From the NCBI GenBank assembly GCA_037447655.1, contig JBBHKE010001973.1, forward strand, positions 1,083,954 through 1,147,953: DNA of 64,000 nucleotides, in the 5' to 3' direction. Source of the stretch: Zygnema cylindricum. Lineage: Eukaryota; Streptophyta; Zygnematophyceae; Zygnematales; Zygnemataceae. This document shows, piece after piece, positions 29,483-38,754 of the stretch (its first letter is position 1; each line of letters opens with the position of its first letter). The position numbers were made by a program, and so were the translations under genes. Below the pieces are notes generated by a model. That model was not told the origin of the DNA and searched no databases. It saw only the letters and a program-made list of their open reading frames with translations.

Positions 29483-30060
29483 TGTTGTGATTAGAAAACT
29501 TTAATAATCATTAAATAGGTTAGTGAGAGAGGGATTAGAACTTAGAATAATTTTTGGCATACAGACTTAGGTTTGACAGCTAATAGTGTTACAGTAGTAT
29601 AAGGACAAAAGAGTGTACCGTACATCTACAAGGACACGCATCAGCAGATGAGGATTTTGCAAGTAATTCAAAATGGCGTCGACACTCACATACACGTGTT
29701 TGACATCGAACGAGCGATTTCGTAGTATCAAACGGATGAAGTTTGGACTGGACATCCGGTAAATTGACTATACCGATTCAGTATGGAACGTTGACTCTAA
29801 TCGTGTCGACGGACGCGATTCACGCAGGGCCACAAGTGACAAAGCCCGCCATACGCACTTAGATGCTTCGAACCGCACAACAACAATCGTTTGGACCTAA
29901 GACTGCCGTACGGCTCGCACAATGTAATGTTGTTGTCCAACAACAGTATATACCGCCGTACGGCTGGTAGCATGTAACGCTGCCGAAAAGGTACGAGTGT
30001 TCGCTTTTTATAACGGGCATGAAAAACGGGCATGATAAACTAGACAGGGTACATGCCTGT
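29483..30060 (+). mobile_element. LTR fragment (TGTTGTGATTAG family)
   Basis: Starts TGTTGTGATTAG right after a polypurine tract (TTTTAGGGGAG). It resembles 37434 onward, including a shared block near 29790-29880 (TCGTGTCGACGGAC, CCACAAGTGAC). The 3' end is unclear. Confidence 0.55.
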
Positions 30061-30318
30061 GTAACGGGGCGTTGATTTACTAGTTACATTAAATGCCTTT
30101 TTATACATTTGTATTTCAAAATTTACATTTTCGTACGGAAAAGACTGTCCGTACACCACACTATAAACATTGCGGTGTACTTGCGTTATTAAAGTTAATT
30201 TAAAAAAAACCCTAAAAGGGGTAAAGGAAAATATAGAATTATGGATTGTATTTCAGGTATTTTTTTTTTTAAAAAGGGCACCGAATTAGCGTTATTTACT
30301 CTAATAGCGATGGCGGTG

Positions 30319-30811
30319 TACACCGTGAATCGCTATTAGCGTAATAAAAAATATAGCGTAATGAAACAATTAGCGTACTTTACGGTAAATTGTGTTTTTT
30401 CGGGTACACCATGATACTAATTTATCATGTACTCTAATTTGTAAACTGCTTTGTAAAAAATTTCGGCACATAATATGTCCACACTAAAACATGTAGATGT
30501 ACGAAATTGTTCAAATCGTACGCCGTCGCGTTTTTTTGACATCTGCGTATGCCGGAAAATATTTACGCAATTATATATTATTATATTTTCTGTACTATTA
30601 AATTTAAAAAGGTACGGAATAGTACATATCTGATAGTCCGTACACCACACTATTTAAAAGGACACTAAATTACAGTTATGAACCGTATTGAGCGGGGTAC
30701 CTCAAATAACGTTCAGAAACATTTAGCGTACTTTATTCTATTTGAGAATTTGCCCCAAAAAAAGGGGTACCCCAGTTAGCGTCATGTACGCTAATAGCGA
30801 TTCACGGTGTA
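30319..30811. mobile_element. TACACCG-type MITE abutting its neighbour
   Basis: The left end TACACCGTGAATCGCTATTA and the right end CGCTAATAGCGATTCACGGTGTA are near-perfect inverted ends. It is 493 bp including TA flanks, and the left TA is shared with the right end of the preceding element. Inner copies of TTAGCGTACTTTA and GGGTACC form further inverted repeats. A close relative is at 51704-52175. Confidence 0.8.
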
Positions 30812-30814
30812 CTG

Positions 30815-31771
30815 CAAAAAACGGGATTAGTCTGCACGTAAATTAGTCTGACATGTACAGATATTTAAATTTCACGACGGCGTACGATTTTTAATATTTT
30901 GTACGGATACATATATTATTGTATATAATCGTACAACTAATATTCCATTTTTGCTATTCCCAAATTAGCATAGATGACAAGAAAAGTAGAGAAAATGAAG
31001 AAGATGATGAGAGACGAAATGGAGAACTCACAAAAGATGGAGAATTAACATCAGAAGTGGAAAAGAATGTGGATTTAAAAATTAATAAACTCAGCAAAAG
31101 GACCGCTAGAAACTGTTAAGAAAATGAGGCTCAGAAAGGAAGTTTATGGGTGCTGAAAAGGTCATAATATTAAAGGAATATGGAAATAAGAAAGACTATT
31201 AAAAGGAGGAAAGACCAGCTAAATGAAAAAGGGATCAGAATGAAAATCTTCAGGATGCATACACTTAAGGGGAGTGGCAGATCTACGGAAAAATACCAAA
31301 AATCAGTGAGGAAATCCACATGTTGTAGAGGTAGTGGGGAGACAAACCATAGGAGAAGTATAAATTCTACGAGGAGACCAGAATGTAGTAAGAAAAAAAG
31401 AAGAAGAAATAGATTAACAAATACCAGTTGGAGAAGAAACAAACTCCAAGGGCGGCAACACAAAAGACCGGAAAAGACATTTTTGAGGTGGAATTACCGA
31501 CACCATCAATGGGAAAAATCATTGTTTAAACGGGGGAAATATTCGCGTGATTGGTATGGTGACTAAAGGTTTCATAAAATCTTAAATTTACCAGTATATG
31601 ATTGCTTAAAACTAAAACATCCAAAACGTAGAAGGAGTGTTGTTTTTGTAAAGTTTTGGATGTTTAGTAGTAGAGGTTGTGAGAGGGAATTTTGTTTTAA
31701 CTCTGAATATTTTCTAAGTTCTTGCTTTTGTTTATATTTTCATTACAATAGAAAGATCTGTAGGCGGAGTG
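30815..31771 (+). repeat. Segmental repeat S, copy 2
   Basis: Second copy of 28502-29482, interrupted at 31771 by Copia 1. Small differences include a single-base insertion in GACCGCTAG and one in GGCGGCAAC, which change the reading frame relative to copy 1. Confidence 0.8.
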
Positions 31772-32513
31772 TGTTGGTTTAAGAAAGCTTTAGTCCTCTC
31801 TATGCCTCAGCTGTGAGGGAGAGAGAGCTATTCAGGACTTAAGCTATTTTTGGTTGAGTTCGGTTCAGTACTTACCAAAATTAGTGTGACAGTGAAGTTG
31901 GGAGTTCACGGTTCATTCACACTTGGGACACGCGTCGTCACTTGGGAGAATGCGTGATTATGTACTCCGTGGACGTACGGAAATTCGGCAGGACCACGCG
32001 ACTTCGTGAAGTCAGTTCTACGGTGCCAAATCCTCTAATCGCACGGCTGACAGCCGCCGCCAACAAATAGTGACGAGGCGTGACTAGATCATTATCACTT
32101 TACGTTGTCTGAAATTCAGTGTAAATATTTGTGATAGAATGTTAGATGTACGGCTGGAATGCCTCCGTACAGCTTAGTGTAGTTTCGGAGTATAGAAGTA
32201 GGACTTAGTGAATTTGATTTTTATGAACAAATGATATGAAAACTTTACACTCAGTTTTATGTAATTTCATCTCTACATATCTCACAGATCTCTGAGCGGA
32301 AATAATTGAAATTTTGTGTGTTTGTTCCTTTTTCTGTTATCTACAGAGTGGAAAATTCTCAAGACATTTGGAGCATTTTTATGAAAGTTATAATCTGTCA
32401 AAGTTGCTGTTCAGCCATCGGTATTTGTGGAAGCTTCCTCTCTTGATTTGTTCTACAATGACTACTGATGCATCTTCTTCATCTTCAGTGCCAGCAATTG
32501 TCTCAGAACAACA
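31772..32513 (+). repeat. 5' LTR of Copia 1
   Basis: 742 bp, TGTTGGTTTAAG to CAGAACAACA. It contains the gag start codon at 32458, so the first 18 or so codons of gag are LTR sequence, as in yeast Ty1. No TGG-type primer-binding site follows (the next bases are GGTCACGGG). Confidence 0.9.
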
Positions 32514-33147
32514 GGTCACGGGCCCGCCTTCACGAATTCCGGTCTTTGATGGACGAGAATATCTATATTGGGCAGATTTGGTTAAGTCTTACTTCAAGCA
32601 AGTGAAACTTAATGATGTGTTAAATGGATCATTGGTAAAATCTAATGCCAGCTTTGATCAGAAAAATGACCAGGCTTTACATTTAGTAAAGCTTATGATA
32701 TCAAAAGAATTGCATATGACATATATTAATGTTACAAAGGCATCAGATTTGTGGGATGCATTGAAATCTTCTTATGTTAAAGCTAGTGACCAGCATGAGA
32801 TTATAACTGCTAGTCAAATCTATGAGTATAAGTACACAGGTGGTAGCATGGTAGAATACACTAATCGGTTTCGAATGTTACTGTCAGAAAATGCATGTTC
32901 TGGGGAGACTTTCTCCCCTTATCATCAGGCCATGATTATCCTAAAGGGGCTTCCTAATGAATATAAAGGAGCCTCAGATGAAATGAAAAAATTGTCTAAA
33001 CTTCTTTGGAATTTGCAAACAGCTATAGAGTTTATCTTTTTAGAAGAGGCTACTCAGACAGTTTTACGATTTGGAAAACCAGCTGTAGCATTTACGGCTC
33101 AGTTTCAGGGGGAAAGTAGATATCAAGGGAATCAGTTTAATCCTTAG
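32458..33147 (+). CDS. Copia 1 Gag
   Basis: 229 codons starting MTTDASSSSSVPAIVSEQQ and then PPSRIPVFDGREYLYWADLV. The pattern (F/V)DG-Y--W and DLWDALKSSY, with GLPNEY further on, is the UBN2/Retrotran_gag type found in Copia Gag. Gag assembles the virus-like particle in the cytoplasm. An upstream in-frame ATG at 32314 exists, but 32458 fits the family start. The frame ends in TAG at 33145. The zinc-knuckle part (CYTNGHSFRAC with the first Cys lost) lies beyond the stop. Confidence 0.85.
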   Translation: MTTDASSSSSVPAIVSEQQVTGPPSRIPVFDGREYLYWADLVKSYFKQVKLNDVLNGSLVKSNASFDQKNDQALHLVKLMISKELHMTYINVTKASDLWDALKSSYVKASDQHEIITASQIYEYKYTGGSMVEYTNRFRMLLSENACSGETFSPYHQAMIILKGLPNEYKGASDEMKKLSKLLWNLQTAIEFIFLEEATQTVLRFGKPAVAFTAQFQGESRYQGNQFNP

Positions 33148-33765
33148 TTTGAGAAATATGTTTATTGCTATACTAATGGTCACTCCTTCAGAGCTTGTCC
33201 TTTGTATATAAAAGCTCTTGAAACAGGTACCTTTCGGAAAGGATGTAGACACCGCGGACCTCCCATTTCCCAAAAACCTCCGAGTAAAATTGTTGCATTT
33301 TAAGCGGAGGATACGGAATTGAAGAAGAAAACGATCGAGGAAACGACACCTGATGTGATCATTTTTCCAAAAACTGATGACAAATAGTTCTTTGCTCTTG
33401 CCAAACTCGACATGATGGAAGGAGAAAAGGACCTCGGATGGATAATGGATTCTGGCAGCTCTTCAAACATGTGCTGGAATAAATCTTGGTTTAAGGAGAT
33501 GTCTTCTATTCCTTTACGTCAAATCTTTTATGCTTGTGGCTATGCCGTTGAATCAAATGCCAAAGGAAACATAGATTTGGATTGTGTGATAGATGGAAAG
33601 GTTGTTAAGAGAACTTTGTATGATGTCTTATATGTTCCAAAGTTCAAGAGAAATCTGTTTTCTACGTCTGTAGCTGAAAGTAAAGGCTTTGAGGTTCTCC
33701 ATAAAAATGGCAAGAAAATAGTGAGCAAAAATAGAAGTAGGCTCTAGTAGGAACTAGAGGCCCAA
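33148..33765 (+). pseudogene. Copia 1 zinc knuckle and protease region, with stops
   Basis: Interrupted frame with a degraded CCHC knuckle (33163-33195). The aspartic protease block GWIMDSGSSSNMC lies at about 33436-33474, with the D-S-G active site intact. VLYVPKFKRNLFSTS is the usual Copia block after the protease. Stops occur at about 33145, 33301 and 33385, and a double stop ends the segment near 33746. Confidence 0.85.
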
Positions 33766-33770
33766 ACTTT

Positions 33771-34740
33771 TTGTACCGCATGGACTTGGCTAATAAAATT
33801 GATTTTGCGTACTCTAGTGTCCTGTGTCATAATGTTTTGTGGCATAAAAGGCTTAGTCATGTGCATCATGAGAGACTTACTAAGATGATAAAACATGATA
33901 TGATAGAGGGAGTCAAGCTTGGTCAACAAGAGTCTCATGTGTGTGATGGTTGCGCTCTCGGAAAGCTTCACAAGCATCCCATATCAGAAGTTTCTGATCA
34001 CCAAGTTTCTGATCACCGAGCCACAGATGTTCTTGGTATTATTTACTCTGATGTTTTCGGCCCTTCTAAAGTTCCCTCTCTTGGTGGCAGCCGCTTCTTT
34101 GTCACCTTTACAGACGATTACTCACGGTATAGTCGCCTATATTTCATGAAGGAGAAGAGAGAAGTCTTCACTCACTTTAAGCACTACAAAATCTGGGCGG
34201 AGAAACTTCACGGCAAATCTATTCTTGCTTTGCGGACAGATAATGGTGGAGAGTATGTATCTCATGCCTTTGCTTATTTTTTGAAAGAAAATGGCATCTC
34301 TCGTGAATTTACTGCTCCGTACACACCGGAACAAAATGGTGTTGCCAAAGACTTAATCGGACTTTGACTGAATGTGCTCTATGATGGCCGATAAAGGTGT
34401 GGATCCAAAGTTTTGGGGGGAAGCTTTTCATTGTGCTTCTTACATTAGAAATAGAGTGGAAACCCGAGCTGTTAGGGGTAAGACACCTTATGAAGTGTGG
34501 ACAGGCAGAAAGCCAAATGTCAGTCATTTTAGAGTTTTTGGTAGCAAATGTTTTATTTTGGATAATCTTCCTAATTGGAAGCTTAGTCCAAAATCTGTAC
34601 CTGGTGTCTTTTTAGGCTATGATGATGAATCTGTAGGTTATAGAGTCTATAATCCTCAAAGGGATGCCTTCAAACAGCTAGGAATATTCAGATTAAAGAA
34701 GAAAGTCAATCTGTTGACGTTTTTAGCATGGATACAGCTG
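33771..34740 (+). pseudogene. Copia 1 GAG-pre-integrase and integrase, frameshifted
   Basis: The zinc-binding block (LWHKRLSHVHHERL, then CDGCALGKLHKHP) is followed by the integrase core: the first Asp in YSDVFGP, the second in RTDNGGEY and the glutamate region at YTPEQNGVAKD. There a frameshift breaks the expected AER. The reading resumes at about 34372 with MADKGVDPKFWGEAFHCASY and GKTPYEVWTGRKPNVSHFRV and then shifts again near 34700. Integrase inserts the cDNA into the genome. This copy cannot encode an intact enzyme. Confidence 0.9.
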
Positions 34741-36635
34741 GAAGGAATGACAAAATACAAGAGTATATCATTCTTGAGCAGGTACCTTTTACTCCAACCT
34801 CTTCTACTTCTTCTTCCTCTCTCCCAAATACCTGTGGGCCGTTTTGTACTCCTTTTGGAGATGCTCCTTGTGTTGATGCTCCTCCCCATTCACGCCCTCT
34901 GCCGCAAGGTAGGGAACCAACAGTTCTTGCGTCAGATTTTCCGGGGGGAAGAAGGCAAAGCAGCCGCCTTCGAGGCGACCTAGTTGAGAGTGTTTTTTCT
35001 GCAAGCATAGGGGAGCCGCTTACTATTCATGAAGCTTTTTCTGTTCCTAAAAAGGATCATTGTATCTCGGCTGCAAATGAGAAGATAAAGTCAATTATGG
35101 AAGCCCAAACTTGGGAAATTGTGGAGCTCCCACCGAACCGGAAAGCTATCGGTTGTAAGTGGGTCTTCAAATTAAAATTGAACCCTGATAATACAATAGA
35201 AAGATATAAAGCTAGACAGGTGGCTAACGGATTTAGCCAAAAGGAGGGAATTGATTATGAAGAGACCTTCTCTCCTTTCGTTCGCTTTCCTACTGTTAGA
35301 GTTTTGCTATCTCTTGCAGCAATAGAGGATATGGAATTGCATCAGATGGATGTTAAAACGACTTTCTTGCATGGTGATTTGGAGGAAGTAATTTATATGA
35401 AGCAGCCAGAGATGTATGTAGAAAAAGGGAAAGAAAATCTGGTCTGTAAACTGTTGAAGTCCCTGTATGGTTTGAAACATGCTCCGAGACGATGGAACCT
35501 GAAATTAGATGAGTTTTTAACCAATCTTGGCTTTACTAGGATCAGTTCATATCACTCAATCTATGTAATGCAAGGTGATGATGGAGTGATTTATGTGGCA
35601 ATATATGTAGATGATTTGCTACTGATTAGCAAATCCATCAATGAGATTAATAAAATAAAATCAGCTCTGAATTCCCGGTTTGAAATGAAAGACTTGGGTG
35701 AGGCTAAGTATACTCTAGGAATTCAAGTAGAAAGAGACAGGAAACAAAAAATTATATATTTAATTCAAAAAGAAGCTATCAAGAACATGTTAGAAAAGTT
35801 TGGCATGTCAGAAGCAAATGGGAGTGCCACTCCTATGGAATTCCAGCAGAAATTGGAGGGCACGAAGACGGATGGTGGTGTTTTGGTTGATGATTTCTTA
35901 TATTCAAAAAAGGCAGATTCTATATCCTTTATTCCTTACAGGCAAATTGTTCGAAGCCTCATTTATTTCATGAATTGTACTCGTCCTGACATCGCAGCAG
36001 CAGTTGGAGCCTTAAGCCAAAGCCTGCAGAATCCAAAGAAGTCAGACTATGAGGCAGCAAAGAGAGTTCTTCATTATCTTGCAGGAACTCGAAATCTTAG
36101 ACTCTCTCTCGGAGGAGGGGAAGTCAAAATTCATATATGGAGCGATGCGAGCTACGGAGATATGCCCAGCCGATGCTCCACCACCAGATACATTTTGAAG
36201 ATTGGAAGTGGAACTTGCGGCTCCACCACCAGATACATTTTGAAGATTGGAAGTGGAACTTGCTGTTGGAGCAGCAAACTTCAGAAGGTAACAGCTCAGT
36301 CTACCATGGTGGCTGAGTACATGGCTGCCAGCTCGGCAGTTAAGGAGCTACTTTGGGTAAAGTCTCTTCTCCAAGAGCTTCTCTTTATGCAATCTGGACC
36401 ACAGATAATGTGGTGTGATAATCAGGTAGCAATCGCTATTGAGTCTACTTCCAGTCATCACTTTAAGAGTAAGCACATTGATATCAAGCTACACTTTGTA
36501 AGAGAAAAGGTGATAGGAAAAGTGTTGAAGTTGAGTTATTTAGCGGATGAGCAAATGGTGGCTGATATGATGATGAAACCATTCCCTGCTCCCAAATTGA
36601 AGTTCTGTAGAGAGGCATGTGGACTTAGGGACTAG
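34728..36635 (+). CDS. Copia 1 reverse transcriptase-RNase H
   Basis: Open frame of 635 codons. After a Pro/Ser-rich linker come the RT blocks IGCKWVFKLKLNPDNTIERY, GIDYEETFSPFVRFPTVRVL and YGLKHAPRRWN, and the catalytic YVDD in AIYVDDLLLIS at about 35600. RNase H follows (WSDASYGD, CCWSSKLQKVTAQSTMVAEY, WCDNQVAI, KHIDIKLHFVRE). A 45-bp in-frame tandem duplication at about 36174-36263 repeats STTRYILKIGSGTC between the first RNase H Asp block and the next, which may impair folding. The ORF ends just before the polypurine tract. Confidence 0.92.
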   Translation: MDTAGRNDKIQEYIILEQVPFTPTSSTSSSSLPNTCGPFCTPFGDAPCVDAPPHSRPLPQGREPTVLASDFPGGRRQSSRLRGDLVESVFSASIGEPLTIHEAFSVPKKDHCISAANEKIKSIMEAQTWEIVELPPNRKAIGCKWVFKLKLNPDNTIERYKARQVANGFSQKEGIDYEETFSPFVRFPTVRVLLSLAAIEDMELHQMDVKTTFLHGDLEEVIYMKQPEMYVEKGKENLVCKLLKSLYGLKHAPRRWNLKLDEFLTNLGFTRISSYHSIYVMQGDDGVIYVAIYVDDLLLISKSINEINKIKSALNSRFEMKDLGEAKYTLGIQVERDRKQKIIYLIQKEAIKNMLEKFGMSEANGSATPMEFQQKLEGTKTDGGVLVDDFLYSKKADSISFIPYRQIVRSLIYFMNCTRPDIAAAVGALSQSLQNPKKSDYEAAKRVLHYLAGTRNLRLSLGGGEVKIHIWSDASYGDMPSRCSTTRYILKIGSGTCGSTTRYILKIGSGTCCWSSKLQKVTAQSTMVAEYMAASSAVKELLWVKSLLQELLFMQSGPQIMWCDNQVAIAIESTSSHHFKSKHIDIKLHFVREKVIGKVLKLSYLADEQMVADMMMKPFPAPKLKFCREACGLRD

Positions 36636-36658
36636 CAGAGTCTAAAGCTTTAGGGGAG

Positions 36659-37400
36659 TGTTGTTTTTAGAAAGCTTTAGTCCTCTCTATGCCTCAGCTG
36701 TGAGGGAGAGAGAGCTATTCAGGACTTAAGCTATTTTTGGTTGAGTTCGGTTCAGTACTTACCAAAATTAGTGTGACAGTGAAGTTGGGAGTTCACGGTT
36801 CATTCACACTTGGGACACGCGTCGTCACTTGGGAGAATGCGTGATTATGTACTCCGTGGACGTACGGAAATTCGGCAGGACCACGGGACTTCGTGAAGTC
36901 AGTTCTACGGTGCCAAATCCTCTAATCGCACGGCTGACAGCCGCCGCCAACAAATAGTGACGAGGCGTGACTAGATCATTATCACTTTACGTTGTCTGAA
37001 ATTCGGTGTAAATATTTGTGATAGAATGTTAGATGTACGGCTGGAATGCCTCCGTACAGCTTAGTGTAGTTTCGGTGTATAGAAGTAGGACTTAGTGAAT
37101 TTGATTTTTATGAACAAATGATATGAAAACTTTACACTCAGTTTTATGTAATTTCATCTCTACATATCTCACAGATCTCTGAGCGGAAATAATTGAAATT
37201 TTGTGTGTTTGTTCCTTTTTCTGTTATCTACAGAGTGGAAAATTCTCAAGACATTTGGAGCATTTTTATGAAAGTTATAATCTGTCAAAGTTGCTGTTCA
37301 GCCATCGGTATTTGTGGAAGCTTCCTCTCTTGATTTGTTCTACAATGACTACTGATGCATCTTCTTTATCTTCAGTGCCAGCAATTGTCTCAGAACAACA
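36659..37400 (+). repeat. 3' LTR of Copia 1
   Basis: 742 bp, TGTTGTTTTTAG to CAGAACAACA. Same length as the 5' LTR, with about six substitutions and no indel. Confidence 0.93.
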
Positions 37401-37433
37401 GAGTGAAGTAGTGAGTCTAAATATTTAGGGGAG

Positions 37434-38750
37434 TGTTGTAATTTGAATGCTTTAGTCCTTAGTAGATGAGGTTATGAGGGGAGAACTTTATGACTTAGAA
37501 TATTTTTTGGGAAGCATGATGTAATACTTACCATATATAGGGTGACAGTAGTAGAAGTAGTCTTGAGGATGTTGTACTTCTGCAGGGACACGTGTCGGCA
37601 GTCGAAGATTATACAAGTTTTACGGAAAAGTCCCGACGACCATTTACACGTGTCGTATATCAGACAAATAGATTCAGATAATTGGACGTACATAATCTGA
37701 ATCACATTTAAAATAAATATATGGTATGGTCTGCCGTAATGATCGTTGATTCGAATCGTGTCGACGGACACGCCTCACGCGGGACCACAAGTGACGAAGC
37801 ACGTCGTACGCGCTCAAGTGCTTCGTACCACATGACCACACTCGGTTGGACTTATGTGACCTATGCTGACACACGTAACAAAAACGAACGACGGATACGA
37901 ATCGAGTCGACGGACACGATTGAAGTGGGACCACATTTGGACAAAGCTACTAGACGCGCGTCAATCACTACTAAGATTTACTCTACATCTAACAGTGATC
38001 CGCAAATTCGAAGTTGAGTTGTACGGACGCTTACAGCCGTTTCGACGAACTCACTAATTGTTGACTAAGCAAGTTTCACAATTCATAGACGGCTCGTATT
38101 TGTAAATATCTGAAACAGCTCTAATTTGTATGTAGTGAGTTAGTTTTAAGTGTTGCAATAGTGAAATTTGATAAAAGTCATAATTAGGGTTTAGACGCAC
38201 CACTGGTACAGTAGACGTACCGTTGACGTATATTGTCTGTATTTAGTACAGTACTTAATTACACGTGTAGCTATTTTATTCGGTTAGGTCTCAATAGATA
38301 ACTTTGAGAGTATAAACTTGTAGGACTTAGTTTATTCTATCATCAGTTGAATTTATCAAAGTAATGGCATTGATCACTCTGATTGATATCTGGATATGAA
38401 ACTTTGTGTGTATGTTATATGATATAGAAACTATATGGTTGTATAGTTTTATTCTGTTCTGCTGTTTCTCTAGAATTCTGTGAGAGATTTAATTGGTTAA
38501 TTCGATAAGATGTCAGTTGTTGTTAGGAAACTCTGGAGCTTATAATCTCTAGATTCCTTTGTGGATCAGTCTGTAATTTTGGGAAGTTATATTGTCTAAT
38601 ATATATTGCATGTTGGTGCAGTTTGAGGTGATTTTGTATAATTTGGAGTAATTTGTGTTGTCTGAAACACAGCTGTTTTGGGGTAGTATGTGGGTGTTTT
38701 CCGTGAGTAATCCATGGCTGAAATAGACCAAAGACAACATAAATGATGGA
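37434..38750 (+). mobile_element. LTR and leader of Copia 2 (TGTTGTAATTTG)
   Basis: Begins TGTTGTAATTTG after the purine tract TATTTAGGGGAG. It resembles the fragment at 29483. Content is AT-rich with GTACGG words. The LTR 3' end could not be set. The sequence then jumps directly into the middle of pol at about 38755, so gag and protease have been lost. Confidence 0.5.
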
Positions 38751-38754
38751 TGAT

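Larger units (their letters stand above)
28391..30320. mobile_element. Possible large TACACCG-ended element (outer ends only)
   Basis: The left end TACACCGCGAATCGTTATTA at 28391 and the right end CTCTAATAGCGATGGCGGTGTA at 30299-30320 are inverted copies, extending roughly 40 bp with mismatches (both continue to CTAATT-GG). If they pair, the element is 1.93 kb and contains a Copia-like segment and an LTR start. Otherwise they are the ends of two separate truncated MITEs. Confidence 0.4.
31772..37400 (+). mobile_element. Copia element 1, near-complete with two LTRs
   Basis: A Ty1/copia retrotransposon of 5629 bp. The 742-bp LTRs at both ends begin TGTTG and end CAACA and differ at only about six positions. 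The flanking 5-bp target duplication is GAGTG (31767-31771 and 37401-37405). Domain order is gag, protease, integrase, reverse transcriptase, RNase H, which is Copia order. A purine tract (CTTTAGGGGAG) precedes the 3' LTR. The young LTRs contrast with several stops and frameshifts in the coding region. Confidence 0.95.
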
